Shown here one piece after another: positions 52,965 to 62,037 of a stretch of DNA of 64,000 bases. Every line of letters begins with the position of its first letter. Position 1 is the stretch's first letter. A program made the position numbers and the translations under genes. This DNA is from Streptosporangium sp. NBC_01756 (GTDB lineage: Bacteria > Actinomycetota > Actinomycetes > Streptosporangiales > Streptosporangiaceae): the NCBI RefSeq assembly GCF_035917975.1, contig NZ_CP109130.1, positions 1,612,001 through 1,676,000 of the forward strand, written 5' to 3'. The notes under the pieces are model-generated. The model saw only the letters and a program-made list of their open reading frames with translations, ran no database searches and was not told the DNA's origin.

Positions 52965-55058
52965 TCAGTCACTCTTCGTGGCTGGAGGGACATGAATCGC
53001 CAGCACCGTGACGTCGTCATCCTGCTCATACCCGGACAACATCCGATCTACAAGGAAATCCAGCAACATGTGCGGGCTTCCGACGACTTCGGGTGGCGCT
53101 TCGGTCACAACAGAGCAAAGTTCAGCGAGCCCGGCATCCAGCCCACGCTTCCGGTTCTCCACCAGACCATCCGAATACAGGACAGCGGTGTGGCCGGGCG
53201 GGACACAGAACCGGAACTGCCTGCGGCTGGTCGGCCAGCCGAGCGGAGTGCCCGGCTCACCCTCGCACAGCAGCGGCACCCCCTGCGGCGAGACCAGCAG
53301 CGGCGGCGGGTGGCCGGCCAGCGCCAGCGTGCCCTCTCCCGTGCCGGGCTCCACGACCATGTAGGCGAGGGTCGTGACCTGCTCTTCTTCCTCCGTGGCC
53401 TCGAAGACCCTGTCCAGGCCGGTGAGAACGGCCGCAGGCGGCGGGTTGGTCAGCGCCAGGGCCCGCATGGCGTTGCGGATACGGCCCATCCCGGCTGCGG
53501 CCTTGACGCCCTTGCCCATGACGTCGCCGACGACCGCCGCGACCCGGCCGTCCTGCAGCACGAACGCGTCGTACCAGTCACCGCCGACCTGCACGTGGCG
53601 GCTTCCCGAGCGGAAGCGCTGAGCCAGCACGAGGCCGCGCACCACCGGCAGGCGGTCGGGCAGCAGGCTGCGCTGGAGCGTCTCGGCGGTGCGGTGCTCA
53701 CGCTCGAACAAGGTGGCCCGTTCGACGGCCAGCGCGCACTGGCCGGCGAGCGCCTCCAGGAACACGCCGTCTTCCTGGGAGATCTTCTGCGAGCGGGTGA
53801 AGGAGAACCGCAGCGCGCCGAGCGCGCGCCCCGCGGCCAGCAGCGGCAGGCCGACCCAGGCCCGCTCATCGCTGTAGACGACGAAGTCGTTGACGGTCTC
53901 CTCGTCGCCTCCGGCGTCCACAAGCTGGGAACGCAGGCTTTCCGGTGATTCGGCGAAAACCGGGCGGCGGCTGTTCACCGCCATGGTCATCACACTGGAG
54001 TGCGAGAGCGGGATCTCCTCACCGGGCGCGCCGGGAACATCCGGGATGCCACCGCTGTTGACCAGCTTCAGCACGGCCCGGTCGACATCGAGCAAGGCCA
54101 CGGCCGAACGGTCGGCCGCCAGTGCCGTACGGCCCACATCGATGATGACCTGGACGACCTGCTCGACGGTCAGCGCCTCGGCAAGCAGCGCCGTGGCGCC
54201 CTGCAGCCGCGCTGTCCGCAGCGCGGCGGCGCCGAGCTGGTCGGTCAGCCGGCCGCGCATCTCCTCGGCCTCGCGCTGCGGGGTGACATCGGTGTTGGCA
54301 CCCACCCACTCGACCACCCGGCCGTGCCGGATGATCGGGACCGCGCGCACCTCGAAGTGGCGGTAACCGCTGGCGCGGGTGCGGACCCGGTAGTTCCACT
54401 CGAACATGATCCGGCCGCGCAGCGCCTCCCGCCAGGCCTCCTCCGCGTGCGGACGGTCGTCGGGGTGGACGGCCTCCAGCCAGCCGTGCGCGAGGTATTC
54501 CTCCAGGCCCTGGCCGGTGATGGCACGCCACTGCGGCGCGTCCTCCAGCACGGCCCCGCTCGGGGCGGTGATCCATACGAGCTGGGACTGGGCCTCGACC
54601 AGCGAGCGGTAACGCTCCTCGCTGCGCCGCAGGTCCTCCTCGACCTGCCTGCTCTCGGTGATGTCCACGCCGACCAGGCAGACCGCGCGGAGCGTGCCCT
54701 TCTCGTCGTGGATCGGGGAGAACGTCAGCGACCAGTGATGGGTCTGCCCGTCCGCGGTGCGCACCCGGATCCGCTGGTCCGTCTCGACGTGGCTGCCCTC
54801 GACGACGCCACGGACCGAGTCCTCCACGAGCGCGGTGAGGTCGGCGGAGAGCAGCTCGCCCGGGGCCCGGCCCACCAGGCGCTCGACCGGGAGGCCCACC
54901 ACGTCGGCGAAGACCTCGTCGACCCGCTGGAAACGGCCGTCGGGGTCGAAGAACGCGAAGGCGAACGGCGACTGCGACAACAAGCCCTGCAACAGGCCAG
55001 GGTCTGAGATGTCCATACCCGACTCCCGGGGACGGGGCACGGAGGTCTCGGCGCTCAT
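52965..55058 (-). CDS. PAS-PAS-GAF-SpoIIE phosphatase
   Basis: The 697-residue signalling protein contains two PAS domains (about residues 15-135 and 150-270; FAFAFFDPDGRFQRVDEVFA, then SQLVWITAPSG). A GAF domain follows (about 300-450), then a C-terminal PP2C/SpoIIE serine phosphatase (about 470-690; HVQVGGDWYDAFVLQDGR, GDVMGKGVKAAA, ALYSDG-like TAVLYSDGLVE, DDDVTVLAI). Such proteins dephosphorylate anti-anti-sigma factors in stress partner-switching. No kinase domain is present. The ATG at 55058 has GGAGG eight bases upstream. Targets are not in the window. Confidence 0.9.
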   Translation of the reverse strand: MSAETSVPRPRESGMDISDPGLLQGLLSQSPFAFAFFDPDGRFQRVDEVFADVVGLPVERLVGRAPGELLSADLTALVEDSVRGVVEGSHVETDQRIRVRTADGQTHHWSLTFSPIHDEKGTLRAVCLVGVDITESRQVEEDLRRSEERYRSLVEAQSQLVWITAPSGAVLEDAPQWRAITGQGLEEYLAHGWLEAVHPDDRPHAEEAWREALRGRIMFEWNYRVRTRASGYRHFEVRAVPIIRHGRVVEWVGANTDVTPQREAEEMRGRLTDQLGAAALRTARLQGATALLAEALTVEQVVQVIIDVGRTALAADRSAVALLDVDRAVLKLVNSGGIPDVPGAPGEEIPLSHSSVMTMAVNSRRPVFAESPESLRSQLVDAGGDEETVNDFVVYSDERAWVGLPLLAAGRALGALRFSFTRSQKISQEDGVFLEALAGQCALAVERATLFEREHRTAETLQRSLLPDRLPVVRGLVLAQRFRSGSRHVQVGGDWYDAFVLQDGRVAAVVGDVMGKGVKAAAGMGRIRNAMRALALTNPPPAAVLTGLDRVFEATEEEEQVTTLAYMVVEPGTGEGTLALAGHPPPLLVSPQGVPLLCEGEPGTPLGWPTSRRQFRFCVPPGHTAVLYSDGLVENRKRGLDAGLAELCSVVTEAPPEVVGSPHMLLDFLVDRMLSGYEQDDDVTVLAIHVPPATKSD

Positions 55059-55795
55059 GGTCGGCACCTCCGTCGCGTGCCAGGGTCTCCCACGAGGCAC
55101 ATCTCCAAACTTGCGAATTGGCGTAGCGCGGCTCCGGGGGACCGGATCCTGCAGTACATCATCGGCGATGGGTGTGTGCGGACGGAAGCCCCGCCCATGA
55201 TGCGGTCGGCGCATACTACGGACCTTCCCGGTCCGCAGGCCGGGAGTTTCGCGCTAACGCGCCAGGTTCCCGGCGTGGGCATCACCCGGCCACCGTTTCG
55301 CCGGAACCGAATGGCGGCGCCGTCTCCCACCGTGTCCGCCCCCCTCCGAGGGTCGCGGCGGCACCCGCGCCGCGGTGCGGGTGGTCCGGTCCCTCCCGCG
55401 TGTCTCACGTCCTCGCCCTCGCCGACCTGCGCCGGCCCGAGCCCGACGCCGCTCCCACTGCCCTTTCGAAACGCCGGCATGATCGTCACCGACGCCATCG
55501 AACGTATGCGGCCAGGACCCTAGCAGGATCAAGCCGGACCGTCCCGACAACTGCCCACCTCGTCTCCGCCGGCGCCCCAAGCAAGATCAGGCTACTGACT
55601 GATTGGCGATTTGGCTCCCCCTTCGGGGACACTCGTTTACTTCGGAGTCGACAAATCGAGTCAGGATCGGGGTCAGCTTCGGACGTTACGCGCAGAAGGC
55701 TTGACACCCGCTTGATAAGTTGTGGAATGAGAACGCACGCCCCGCTGTCCATCCGGGGGATCGCTCCCCGGACAAACCGGAGGAATGCGACACAC
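55059..55795. other. Long intergenic region with a candidate promoter
   Basis: About 740 bases lie between divergent genes. No frame has protein-like composition plus a ribosome binding site. A TTGACA at 55701-55706 with GAATGA 18 bases downstream could be the promoter of the 80-residue gene at 55796. The first 150 bases must hold the phosphatase promoter. The middle shows nothing recognisable. Confidence 0.4.
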
Positions 55796-56038
55796 ATGCC
55801 CGCTCTCGTCATCAGCTTCGCCGACGGCACAGCGACGTTCCACGACTCCGTGAACAGCGCTCTGACCGCTGAGTTCGTCACCGTTCCGCTCGACACCGTG
55901 GCACGGTGTGTGGCCGACGTACGAGCCTGCGCCGAGCATCTGGGGGTCGACGCGACGCCCGAGATAGTCGAGCGTGTCGCTCGCGAGCATCTGCTCGCCC
56001 TCGTGAACTCCGCGCCGCCGCCGCGAAGTCCCCGGTAA
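55796..56038 (+). CDS. Small hypothetical protein
   Basis: The 80-residue product begins MPALVISFADGTATFHDSVN and contains VARCVADVRACAEHLGVDATPE with two cysteines, followed by a helical C-terminus. GGAGG lies about 13 bases before the ATG. Sequence style fits a conserved small actinomycete protein, but no family is recognised. Transcription probably starts from the TTGACA element about 90 bases upstream. Confidence 0.5.
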   Translation: MPALVISFADGTATFHDSVNSALTAEFVTVPLDTVARCVADVRACAEHLGVDATPEIVERVAREHLLALVNSAPPPRSPR

Positions 56039-56172
56039 CATCGGGGTCACCGGGCCGTGTTCTACGCACCGTTTGGCCCGGGAATGCGAGAAGGTTGGGG
56101 CGTGAGCGAGCAGAGCGAGCGAGCCAATCAGCGCAGCGGCACCAGGCTCATACGGCCGACGGAGGAGCCCGC

Positions 56173-57747
56173 TTGAGTCGGCGACACCGTCGAGATCCCA
56201 GAGAGAGCCAGTCCCCGGACGAGGTGTTCTCCGAGATGTTGGTCGCCGCCCGCGAACTGCTGGCCGTGCGCAGCCCGCTGGACGCCGAGCTCATGGTCTC
56301 CGACATGGTCGGAGCCTGGTGGGGGCGGCGTCTCCGGCGGGGGGACGCCGAGCAGGTTCTCGGCGAGGGACTGGTCGACTACGCGGCCAAGGCGGGCTCA
56401 CCCGCCGCGCTGACCCTGCTGATCGCGCTGGCCTATCTCGGCACCGCCCGCCAGGCCGCCAAGGCCGAGGGAGCGGCGCTGGCGCTCATCGAACGCGACG
56501 TGGCCCGGCCCCGCTGGGCCGACCGGCTGGGCGCGGTCAAGCCGACCGGGTGCTTCGTCTCCCGCGACGCCTACGGCGACCAGGACACCGTGGTGTGCAC
56601 CTTCGCCTACCGGGGCGCCGACAGCGGCGAGGACCGGCACGCGCTGGTCCTGGTCGTCGACTACAACATGCGGGGGATCGCCCGCGACGCCTGGGTCTCC
56701 TCGCACGTGGAGAAGCTGCTGGAGCAGGCCGGGGCCGAGGCCGGGGCCAACCCGATGCTGAGGTTCGAGGAGATCGAGCCGCAGCAGGCCAGGGCGCTGC
56801 TCGAATCGGCCATGAAGGCCACCCTGGAGTACGGCGACCGCAGGACGACCGCGCCGGTCAGCGACAGCTACAGCGCCTACCACGCCTTCGCCCGGTCCCG
56901 GATCAAGGCGCTGCCCCCCGGCCGCAAACGTCCGGCCCCGCTCCACAGCGAGGCTCCCTACAGCCGCGACCGCCGGGCGATGCTGGCGGCGGAGTTCCTC
57001 TCCTCGGACGCGGCCGAGCACCTGTCGGACCCCTCGGCGGCCTCTCGATGCGCCGACCACATCATCGACTACGGCTGTGACCAGGATTTCGGCCGCCCGC
57101 TGCGGGTGAGCCCGACCAAATGCCGGACGTTCCTGCTGGACTGGCTGCCGCGCAAGGTCATGCTCAGCCCGGCCGAGCAGGAAGCGGTGCCGTACGTGCT
57201 GGGAGCCTGGGCGCGCTTCGCCGCGCGCCGGACCGGGCTGGCCGACGAGGGCGTGCGGGCCACGCTTGACGCGATCTGGGAGGCGACGGCCGGTTTCGCC
57301 GAGGCCTACCGCGATCCGACCACCTTCGGTCTGGACCGCGACCTGCTGGAGCGGCTGCTGCCGGACGGCGACCTGTCGGCGCTGGCCCGGCGGGTGTTCG
57401 CCTTCCCGTTCCTGCTGGGCACCCACGGCGAGGTGAAGCTCGACCTGCTCAACCCGGCGGACGAGACCGACCGGCGGACCCTGCTCGGCATCGACCACGG
57501 GGCCGAGCTCAACAGACCGGACTACGACGAGCATCTGGCCTGGCACGAGGAGATCGCCGGCCGGCTCTGGGAAGGTGACCCGCCGCAGCTCTGGGAGGCC
57601 GCCCAGCGGCTGCTGGATCTCGGTCACGACCGGCACGACGTGTTGCACGTGCTGATCGAGATCGCCGAACGGATCGGCGACGATCCCGAGGAGCTGGCCA
57701 TCGCCCTTGATGACATAGCGGATATTCCCGACGAACCTCCGATGTAG
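56173..57747 (+). CDS. Conserved actinobacterial protein of unknown function (DUF1841-like tail)
   Basis: The 524-residue soluble protein starts at a TTG preceded by GGAGGAG, giving SRRHRRDPRESQSPDEVFSE. The N-terminal part is helical (AELMVSDMVGAWWGRRLRRG) and the middle holds the beta-rich CTFAYRGADSGEDRHALVLVVDYN. The C-terminus carries LGHDRHDVLHVLIEIAERIG, resembling the HDRHD...H block of DUF1841-type proteins. No enzyme motif is evident. It ends eight bases before pxpA but is probably an independent gene joined by read-through. Confidence 0.7.
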   Translation: MSRRHRRDPRESQSPDEVFSEMLVAARELLAVRSPLDAELMVSDMVGAWWGRRLRRGDAEQVLGEGLVDYAAKAGSPAALTLLIALAYLGTARQAAKAEGAALALIERDVARPRWADRLGAVKPTGCFVSRDAYGDQDTVVCTFAYRGADSGEDRHALVLVVDYNMRGIARDAWVSSHVEKLLEQAGAEAGANPMLRFEEIEPQQARALLESAMKATLEYGDRRTTAPVSDSYSAYHAFARSRIKALPPGRKRPAPLHSEAPYSRDRRAMLAAEFLSSDAAEHLSDPSAASRCADHIIDYGCDQDFGRPLRVSPTKCRTFLLDWLPRKVMLSPAEQEAVPYVLGAWARFAARRTGLADEGVRATLDAIWEATAGFAEAYRDPTTFGLDRDLLERLLPDGDLSALARRVFAFPFLLGTHGEVKLDLLNPADETDRRTLLGIDHGAELNRPDYDEHLAWHEEIAGRLWEGDPPQLWEAAQRLLDLGHDRHDVLHVLIEIAERIGDDPEELAIALDDIADIPDEPPM

Positions 57748-57754
57748 GTGAGCC

Positions 57755-58510
57755 ATGACGATCGATCTCAACGCCGACCTCGGCGAAGGTTTCGGTAACT
57801 GGCGGCTGGGTGACGACGCGGCCCTGCTCGCCGTCGTGACCAGCGCGAACGTCGCCTGCGGGTTCCACGCCGGCGATCCGCTGATCATCCGCCGCACCTG
57901 CGCGGCGGCGGTGGACCTGGGGGTGGCCATCGGCGCCCAGGTCTCCTACCGGGATCTGGCCGGATTCGGGCGGCGCGAGATGGAGGTGGACGCGGAGGAG
58001 CTCTGCGCCGAGGTGCTGTACCAGCTGGCCGCGGTGGACGGGATCGCCAGGGCGATGGGCGGCCGGGTCTCCTACGTCAAGCCGCACGGTGCGCTCTACA
58101 ACCGGATCTGCCGCGATCCCGAGCAGGCGGAGGCGGTGGTGGCGGCCGTGGTCGACTACGACCGCAGCCTGCCGGTGCTCACCCTGCCCGTCTCCGCCGT
58201 CCACGAGATCGCCGCCCGCGAGGGGCTCTCCACCGTCGTCGAGGCCTTCGCCGACCGCGCCTACACCCCCGCCGGGACTCTGGTGCCCCGCCGCTCCCCC
58301 GGTGCGGTGCTGCACGACCCCGCCGCGGTCGCCGCCCGCGCCGTACGCATGGCGACCTCCGGGACGGTGACCGCGGTGGACGGCTCCGAGATCGCGGTGA
58401 ACGCGCGCTCGATCTGCGTGCACGGCGACACCCCGGACGCCGTACTGCTGGCGCGGACGGTCCGTGAGGGTCTGACGGCCGCCGGTGTGACGCTGAGGGC
58501 GTTCCGGTGA
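57755..58510 (+). CDS. pxpA: 5-oxoprolinase subunit A
   Basis: The 251-residue LamB/YcsF protein is one of three subunits that hydrolyse 5-oxoproline (pyroglutamate) to glutamate with ATP. Family blocks are IDLNADLGEGFGNWRLGDD, NVACGFHAGDP, SYRDLAGFGRR, YVKPHGALYN, and the terminal VNARSICVHGDTPDAV. It is the first of a close set with pxpB and pxpC. Because 5-oxoproline forms spontaneously from glutamine, the enzyme serves damage disposal as well as salvage. Confidence 0.95.
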   Translation: MTIDLNADLGEGFGNWRLGDDAALLAVVTSANVACGFHAGDPLIIRRTCAAAVDLGVAIGAQVSYRDLAGFGRREMEVDAEELCAEVLYQLAAVDGIARAMGGRVSYVKPHGALYNRICRDPEQAEAVVAAVVDYDRSLPVLTLPVSAVHEIAAREGLSTVVEAFADRAYTPAGTLVPRRSPGAVLHDPAAVAARAVRMATSGTVTAVDGSEIAVNARSICVHGDTPDAVLLARTVREGLTAAGVTLRAFR

Positions 58511-58514
58511 GGCC

Positions 58515-59213
58515 ATGACGTCCCACCGGAACGACCCCGCGGAGGAGGGGACGACATCTTCCCCGGCCGCCGTCTCCGGCCACGGGACGATGATCCGCCG
58601 GGCCGGAGACGGAGCCCTGCTGGTGGAGACCGGCTCACTGGAGGTCTCCCATCGGCTGGACGCCCTCTTGCGGGCCCACCGGCCGGCCGGAGTGGTCGAG
58701 ATCGTGCCCGGCCCGGCCACCGTTCTCGTCACCGCGCCGGGCGCGGACCTGCCCCGGCTCCGTTCCCGGCTCTCCCATCTGCTGGTCACGGCGCGTGACA
58801 CCGGTGGCGGTCCCCGCGCATCCGAAGAGATCGTGACGGTCCCGGTGGTCTACGACGGCGCGGATCTCGACGACGTGGCCACCCTGACCGGGCTGTCCGC
58901 GCGGGAGGTGGTCGAGCGGCACACCGGCAGGGAGCTCGTGGTGGGCTGGCTCGGCTTCGCACCCGGATTCGCCTACCTCACCGGGCTGGATCCGGCGCTG
59001 CACGTGCCCCGGCTGCCCACCCCCAGGACCGCTGTGCCGGCCGGGGCCGTGGCGGTCGCCGGCCCCTACTCGGCGGTCTACCCCTCGACCTCGCCGGGAG
59101 GCTGGCGGCTGCTCGGGCGTTCCCTGCTGACGGTGTGGGACGTGGCCGCCGATCCACCGGCCGTGCTGACCCCGGGCACCCGGGTGCGTTTCCTGGCGGT
59201 CGCCGATTCATGA
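58515..59213 (+). CDS. pxpB: 5-oxoprolinase subunit B
   Basis: The 232-residue protein carries the KipI/AHS1 domain, with DGALLVETGSLEVSHRLDAL near residue 35, VVEIVPGPATVLV, GWLGFAPGFAYLTGLDP, and TSPGGWRLLGRS. The first 30 residues are extra and variable; an internal start may be used. It overlaps pxpC by ATGA, implying equal production of the two interacting subunits. The KipI name in Bacillus reflects an unrelated reported kinase-inhibitor role. Confidence 0.93.
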   Translation: MTSHRNDPAEEGTTSSPAAVSGHGTMIRRAGDGALLVETGSLEVSHRLDALLRAHRPAGVVEIVPGPATVLVTAPGADLPRLRSRLSHLLVTARDTGGGPRASEEIVTVPVVYDGADLDDVATLTGLSAREVVERHTGRELVVGWLGFAPGFAYLTGLDPALHVPRLPTPRTAVPAGAVAVAGPYSAVYPSTSPGGWRLLGRSLLTVWDVAADPPAVLTPGTRVRFLAVADS

Positions 59214-60067
59214 TCGAGGTCATCGCGCCGGGCCCGTACGCCACCGTGCAGGATCTCGGTCGTCCCGGCTACGGCCATCTCGGCGTGCCCCGCTCCGGCG
59301 CCGCCGACGCGCCGAGCCTGCGGCTGGCCAACCGGCTGGTCGGCAATCCGGAGAGTGCCGCCGGAATCGAGCTGACTTTCGGTGGCGCCCGCTTCCGCTT
59401 CACCGCCGGGGCCTGGGTCGCCGTCACCGGAGCCCACTGCCCGCTGGAGCCGCTGTGGCCCGGCCGGGCGGCGGTGCCGGGAATGGGCGCGCCGTTCTGG
59501 GTGCCGGCGGGCGGTGAGATCCGCGCCGCGGCCCCCTCTGCCGGGCTGCGGACCTATGTCGCGGTCCGCGGAGGCGTCGACACGCCTGCCGTGATGGGAA
59601 GCCGGTCGACCGACTCGCTCTCCGGTCTGGGCCCTCCCCCGCTGCGCCCCGGCACGGTCCTGCCGGTGGGACCGACCGGCGGTCTGCCTCCCATGACCGT
59701 GGACGCGGCACCGCCGCGCGCGGCCCCACCGGATGTGCTGCGGATCCTGCCCGGCCCCCGTGACGACTGGTTCGTCCCCGGGGCGCTGGCCGCCCTGTGC
59801 GCGCGGCCGTACCAGGTGAGCCAGAACAGCAACCGGGTCGGTGTGCGGCTGGAGGGCGCCCGGCTGGAACGCGCCCGCGAAGGAGAGCTGCCCAGCGAGG
59901 GCATGGTCGTCGGGGCCCTTCAGGTGCCGCCCGACGGTCAGCCGATCGTCTTTCTCGCCGATCACCCCCCGACAGGTGGCTACCCGGTCATCGCCGTGCT
60001 CGTCTCGGCCGACCTCGCCGGAGCCGCCCAGCTCCGCCCAGGTGATCGGCTCCGATTCCACATGTGA
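59210..60067 (+). CDS. pxpC: 5-oxoprolinase subunit C
   Basis: The 285-residue KipA/AHS2 protein begins MIEVIAPGPYATVQDLGRPG and has GVPRSGAADAPSLRLANRLV, TYVAVRGGVDTPAVMGSRST, and the C-terminal FLADHPPTGGYPVIAVL. With PxpB it forms the part that receives the substrate activated by PxpA. The ATG overlaps the pxpB stop. The stop lies 38 bases before the pnuC start, so both salvage functions probably share a transcript. Confidence 0.95.
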   Translation: MIEVIAPGPYATVQDLGRPGYGHLGVPRSGAADAPSLRLANRLVGNPESAAGIELTFGGARFRFTAGAWVAVTGAHCPLEPLWPGRAAVPGMGAPFWVPAGGEIRAAAPSAGLRTYVAVRGGVDTPAVMGSRSTDSLSGLGPPPLRPGTVLPVGPTGGLPPMTVDAAPPRAAPPDVLRILPGPRDDWFVPGALAALCARPYQVSQNSNRVGVRLEGARLERAREGELPSEGMVVGALQVPPDGQPIVFLADHPPTGGYPVIAVLVSADLAGAAQLRPGDRLRFHM

Positions 60068-60105
60068 TCATTCGTTATCGTGATATCGCCGATCAGGGAG
60101 ATCTC

Positions 60106-60747
60106 ATGACGCTCACCGGGCTTCTGGCCCCCCTCCTTCAGCCCGCGTTCACCGTCGCGGGGGCGCCCACCAGCTGGGCCGAGTTACTGGGTTTCGCCAC
60201 CGGGATCCTCACGGTCTGGCTGGTGGCCCGCCAGCACGTGTGGAACTGGCCGATCGGTGTCGCCAACGTCGTCCTGCTCGGGCTGGTCTTCATGGCCGTC
60301 GGACTCTACGCCGACGCGGCTCTCCAGGTGATCTACGTCATACTCGGCCTGTACGGCTGGTGGCAGTGGCTGTACGGCGGAGCGGGACGGACCCGGTTGA
60401 CGGTCCGCCGGACCGGCCGCGCCGAGTGGGCGGTGCTGGCCGGCTCCGGCATCGTCACCGTCGCCGCCCTCACATTCGCCCTTGCCGCCTGGACCGACTC
60501 GACCGTGCCCTTCTGGGACGCCCTGACCACCGCGCTCTCTCTGGTGGCCACCTACGGGCAGACCCGCAAACTGGTGGAGTCGTGGTGGCTGTGGATCGCC
60601 GCCGACCTGGTCTACATCCCCCTCTACGCCTACAAGGGTCTCTATCTCACCAGCGCCCTCTACGTGATCTTCCTCGCGCTCTGCGTCTCGGGGCTGCTGG
60701 CCTGGCGCAGCGAACTCACGGTCCGGCGGGTCCGGGTGGCGGCATGA
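60106..60747 (+). CDS. pnuC: PnuC-type nicotinamide riboside transporter
   Basis: The 213-residue membrane protein has about seven hydrophobic helices. The family-typical motif NWPIGVANVVLLGLVF lies near residue 47, and LQVIYVILGLYGWWQWLYGG near residue 78. The ESWWLWIAADLVYIPLYAYKG block contains the conserved W-x-x-x-D-x-x-Y-I-P. The ATG at 60106 has GGGAG upstream; a GTG at 60064 overlapping the pxpC stop would add 14 charged residues. It overlaps nadR by ATGA, a strong sign that imported nicotinamide riboside passes to that kinase. Confidence 0.92.
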   Translation: MTLTGLLAPLLQPAFTVAGAPTSWAELLGFATGILTVWLVARQHVWNWPIGVANVVLLGLVFMAVGLYADAALQVIYVILGLYGWWQWLYGGAGRTRLTVRRTGRAEWAVLAGSGIVTVAALTFALAAWTDSTVPFWDALTTALSLVATYGQTRKLVESWWLWIAADLVYIPLYAYKGLYLTSALYVIFLALCVSGLLAWRSELTVRRVRVAA

Positions 60748-61841
60748 ACACGACCTTCGCTCACGGCCTGGTGATCGGGAAGTTCTACCCTCCCCATGGG
60801 GGCCACCACCATCTCATCGACACCGCGGCGGCACGGTGCGCCCGGGTGAGTGTGGTGGTCGCCGCCTCGACCGCCGAGAGCATCCCGCTGGCGCTGCGCG
60901 CCGCCTGGCTGCGCGAGGCGCATCCGCAGGCCGGGGTGACGATCGCCCCGGTGGTCGACGACATCGAGATCGACTATGACGACCCGGAGATCTGGTCGGC
61001 GCACGTCGAGGTGTTCCGGCACGCTCTCGCCCTCGCACACGGCGGTCCCCCGGAGATCGACGCGGTCTTCTCCTCCGAGAAGTACGGCCCGGAGCTGGCC
61101 CGCCGGTTCGGTGCCGTCCACGTCGACGTCGACCCGGACCGGGAGCGCTTCCCGGTGAGCGGGACGATGGTCAGGCACGACCCGGCCGCGTGCTGGCGGT
61201 GGCTCTCCCCCGGGGTCCGCGGCCATCTGGCGCGCCGCGTGGTGGTCGTCGGCGCGGAGTCCAGCGGGACCACCACCCTGGCCAGAGAGCTGGCCGGCCA
61301 CTACTCCGCCCGGGGCGGGCCGTGGGCGGCGACCCGGTGGGTGCCGGAGTACGGCAGGACCTACTGCGAGGAGAAGCTCGCTCTGGCCCGCCGCCGTGCC
61401 AAGGCCGCGGGCCTGCCCGAACCATGGCTGGACGAGCTGGAGTGGGAGTCCGCGGAGTTCGCGACGATCGCCGAACGCCAGCTTCTCTGGGAGGACGCCG
61501 CCGCCCGCACCGGCTCTCCCCTGCTGGTGTGCGACACCGACGCGTTCGCCACCTCGCTGTGGCACGAGCGCTATCTCGGCGTGGCCTGCGCCGTGCATCC
61601 GCGGGCCCGGCACGATCTGTGGGTTCACACCTCGGTGGAGGGCGTGCCGTTCGAGCAGGACGGCTGGCGGGACGGCGAGGCGGTCCGGCACGGGATGGAC
61701 GTCCGCTTCCAGGAGGAGCTGGCCCGGCGGAGGCTGCCCCACCTGACCGTGTCCGGACCGCCACGCGCGCGGCTGGAGCAGGCCGTCGAAGCGGTCGACG
61801 CCCTGCTCGCACGGGGCTGGGCGTTCGCCGCACCGCTCTGA
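60744..61841 (+). CDS. nadR: NadR-like NMN adenylyltransferase/ribosylnicotinamide kinase with altered P-loop
   Basis: The 365-residue cytoplasmic protein has an N-terminal nucleotidyltransferase domain (GKFYPPHGGHHHL; the H18-G-G-H21 motif) and a C-terminal kinase domain. The latter starts VVVVGAESSGTTTLAREL at about residue 166. Where the classical Walker A lysine is expected (GxESSGKS/T), this protein has T176. The adenylyltransferase turns NMN plus ATP into NAD; the kinase would make NMN from nicotinamide riboside. It is translationally coupled to pnuC. No DNA-binding domain is present, unlike enterobacterial NadR, so it is not a repressor. Confidence 0.88.
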   Translation: MNTTFAHGLVIGKFYPPHGGHHHLIDTAAARCARVSVVVAASTAESIPLALRAAWLREAHPQAGVTIAPVVDDIEIDYDDPEIWSAHVEVFRHALALAHGGPPEIDAVFSSEKYGPELARRFGAVHVDVDPDRERFPVSGTMVRHDPAACWRWLSPGVRGHLARRVVVVGAESSGTTTLARELAGHYSARGGPWAATRWVPEYGRTYCEEKLALARRRAKAAGLPEPWLDELEWESAEFATIAERQLLWEDAAARTGSPLLVCDTDAFATSLWHERYLGVACAVHPRARHDLWVHTSVEGVPFEQDGWRDGEAVRHGMDVRFQEELARRRLPHLTVSGPPRARLEQAVEAVDALLARGWAFAAPL

Positions 61842-62037
61842 ACGGCCGGCGTCCCGGCACGGAGGATCATCTGCCGTCCCGGACCACCGGCACCGCGCCG
61901 GGTCCGGCCGCCGGGCCGACGAACCGCCGCCTCAACCGCCGGACGAGCACCTGAGGCCAGGTCACCGCAGTAGTCATGCGCCGTTCTCGCCATCACCCCG
62001 GCAGGACCGTGGCAGCGGATCCGCCACCGGGTGAGGA

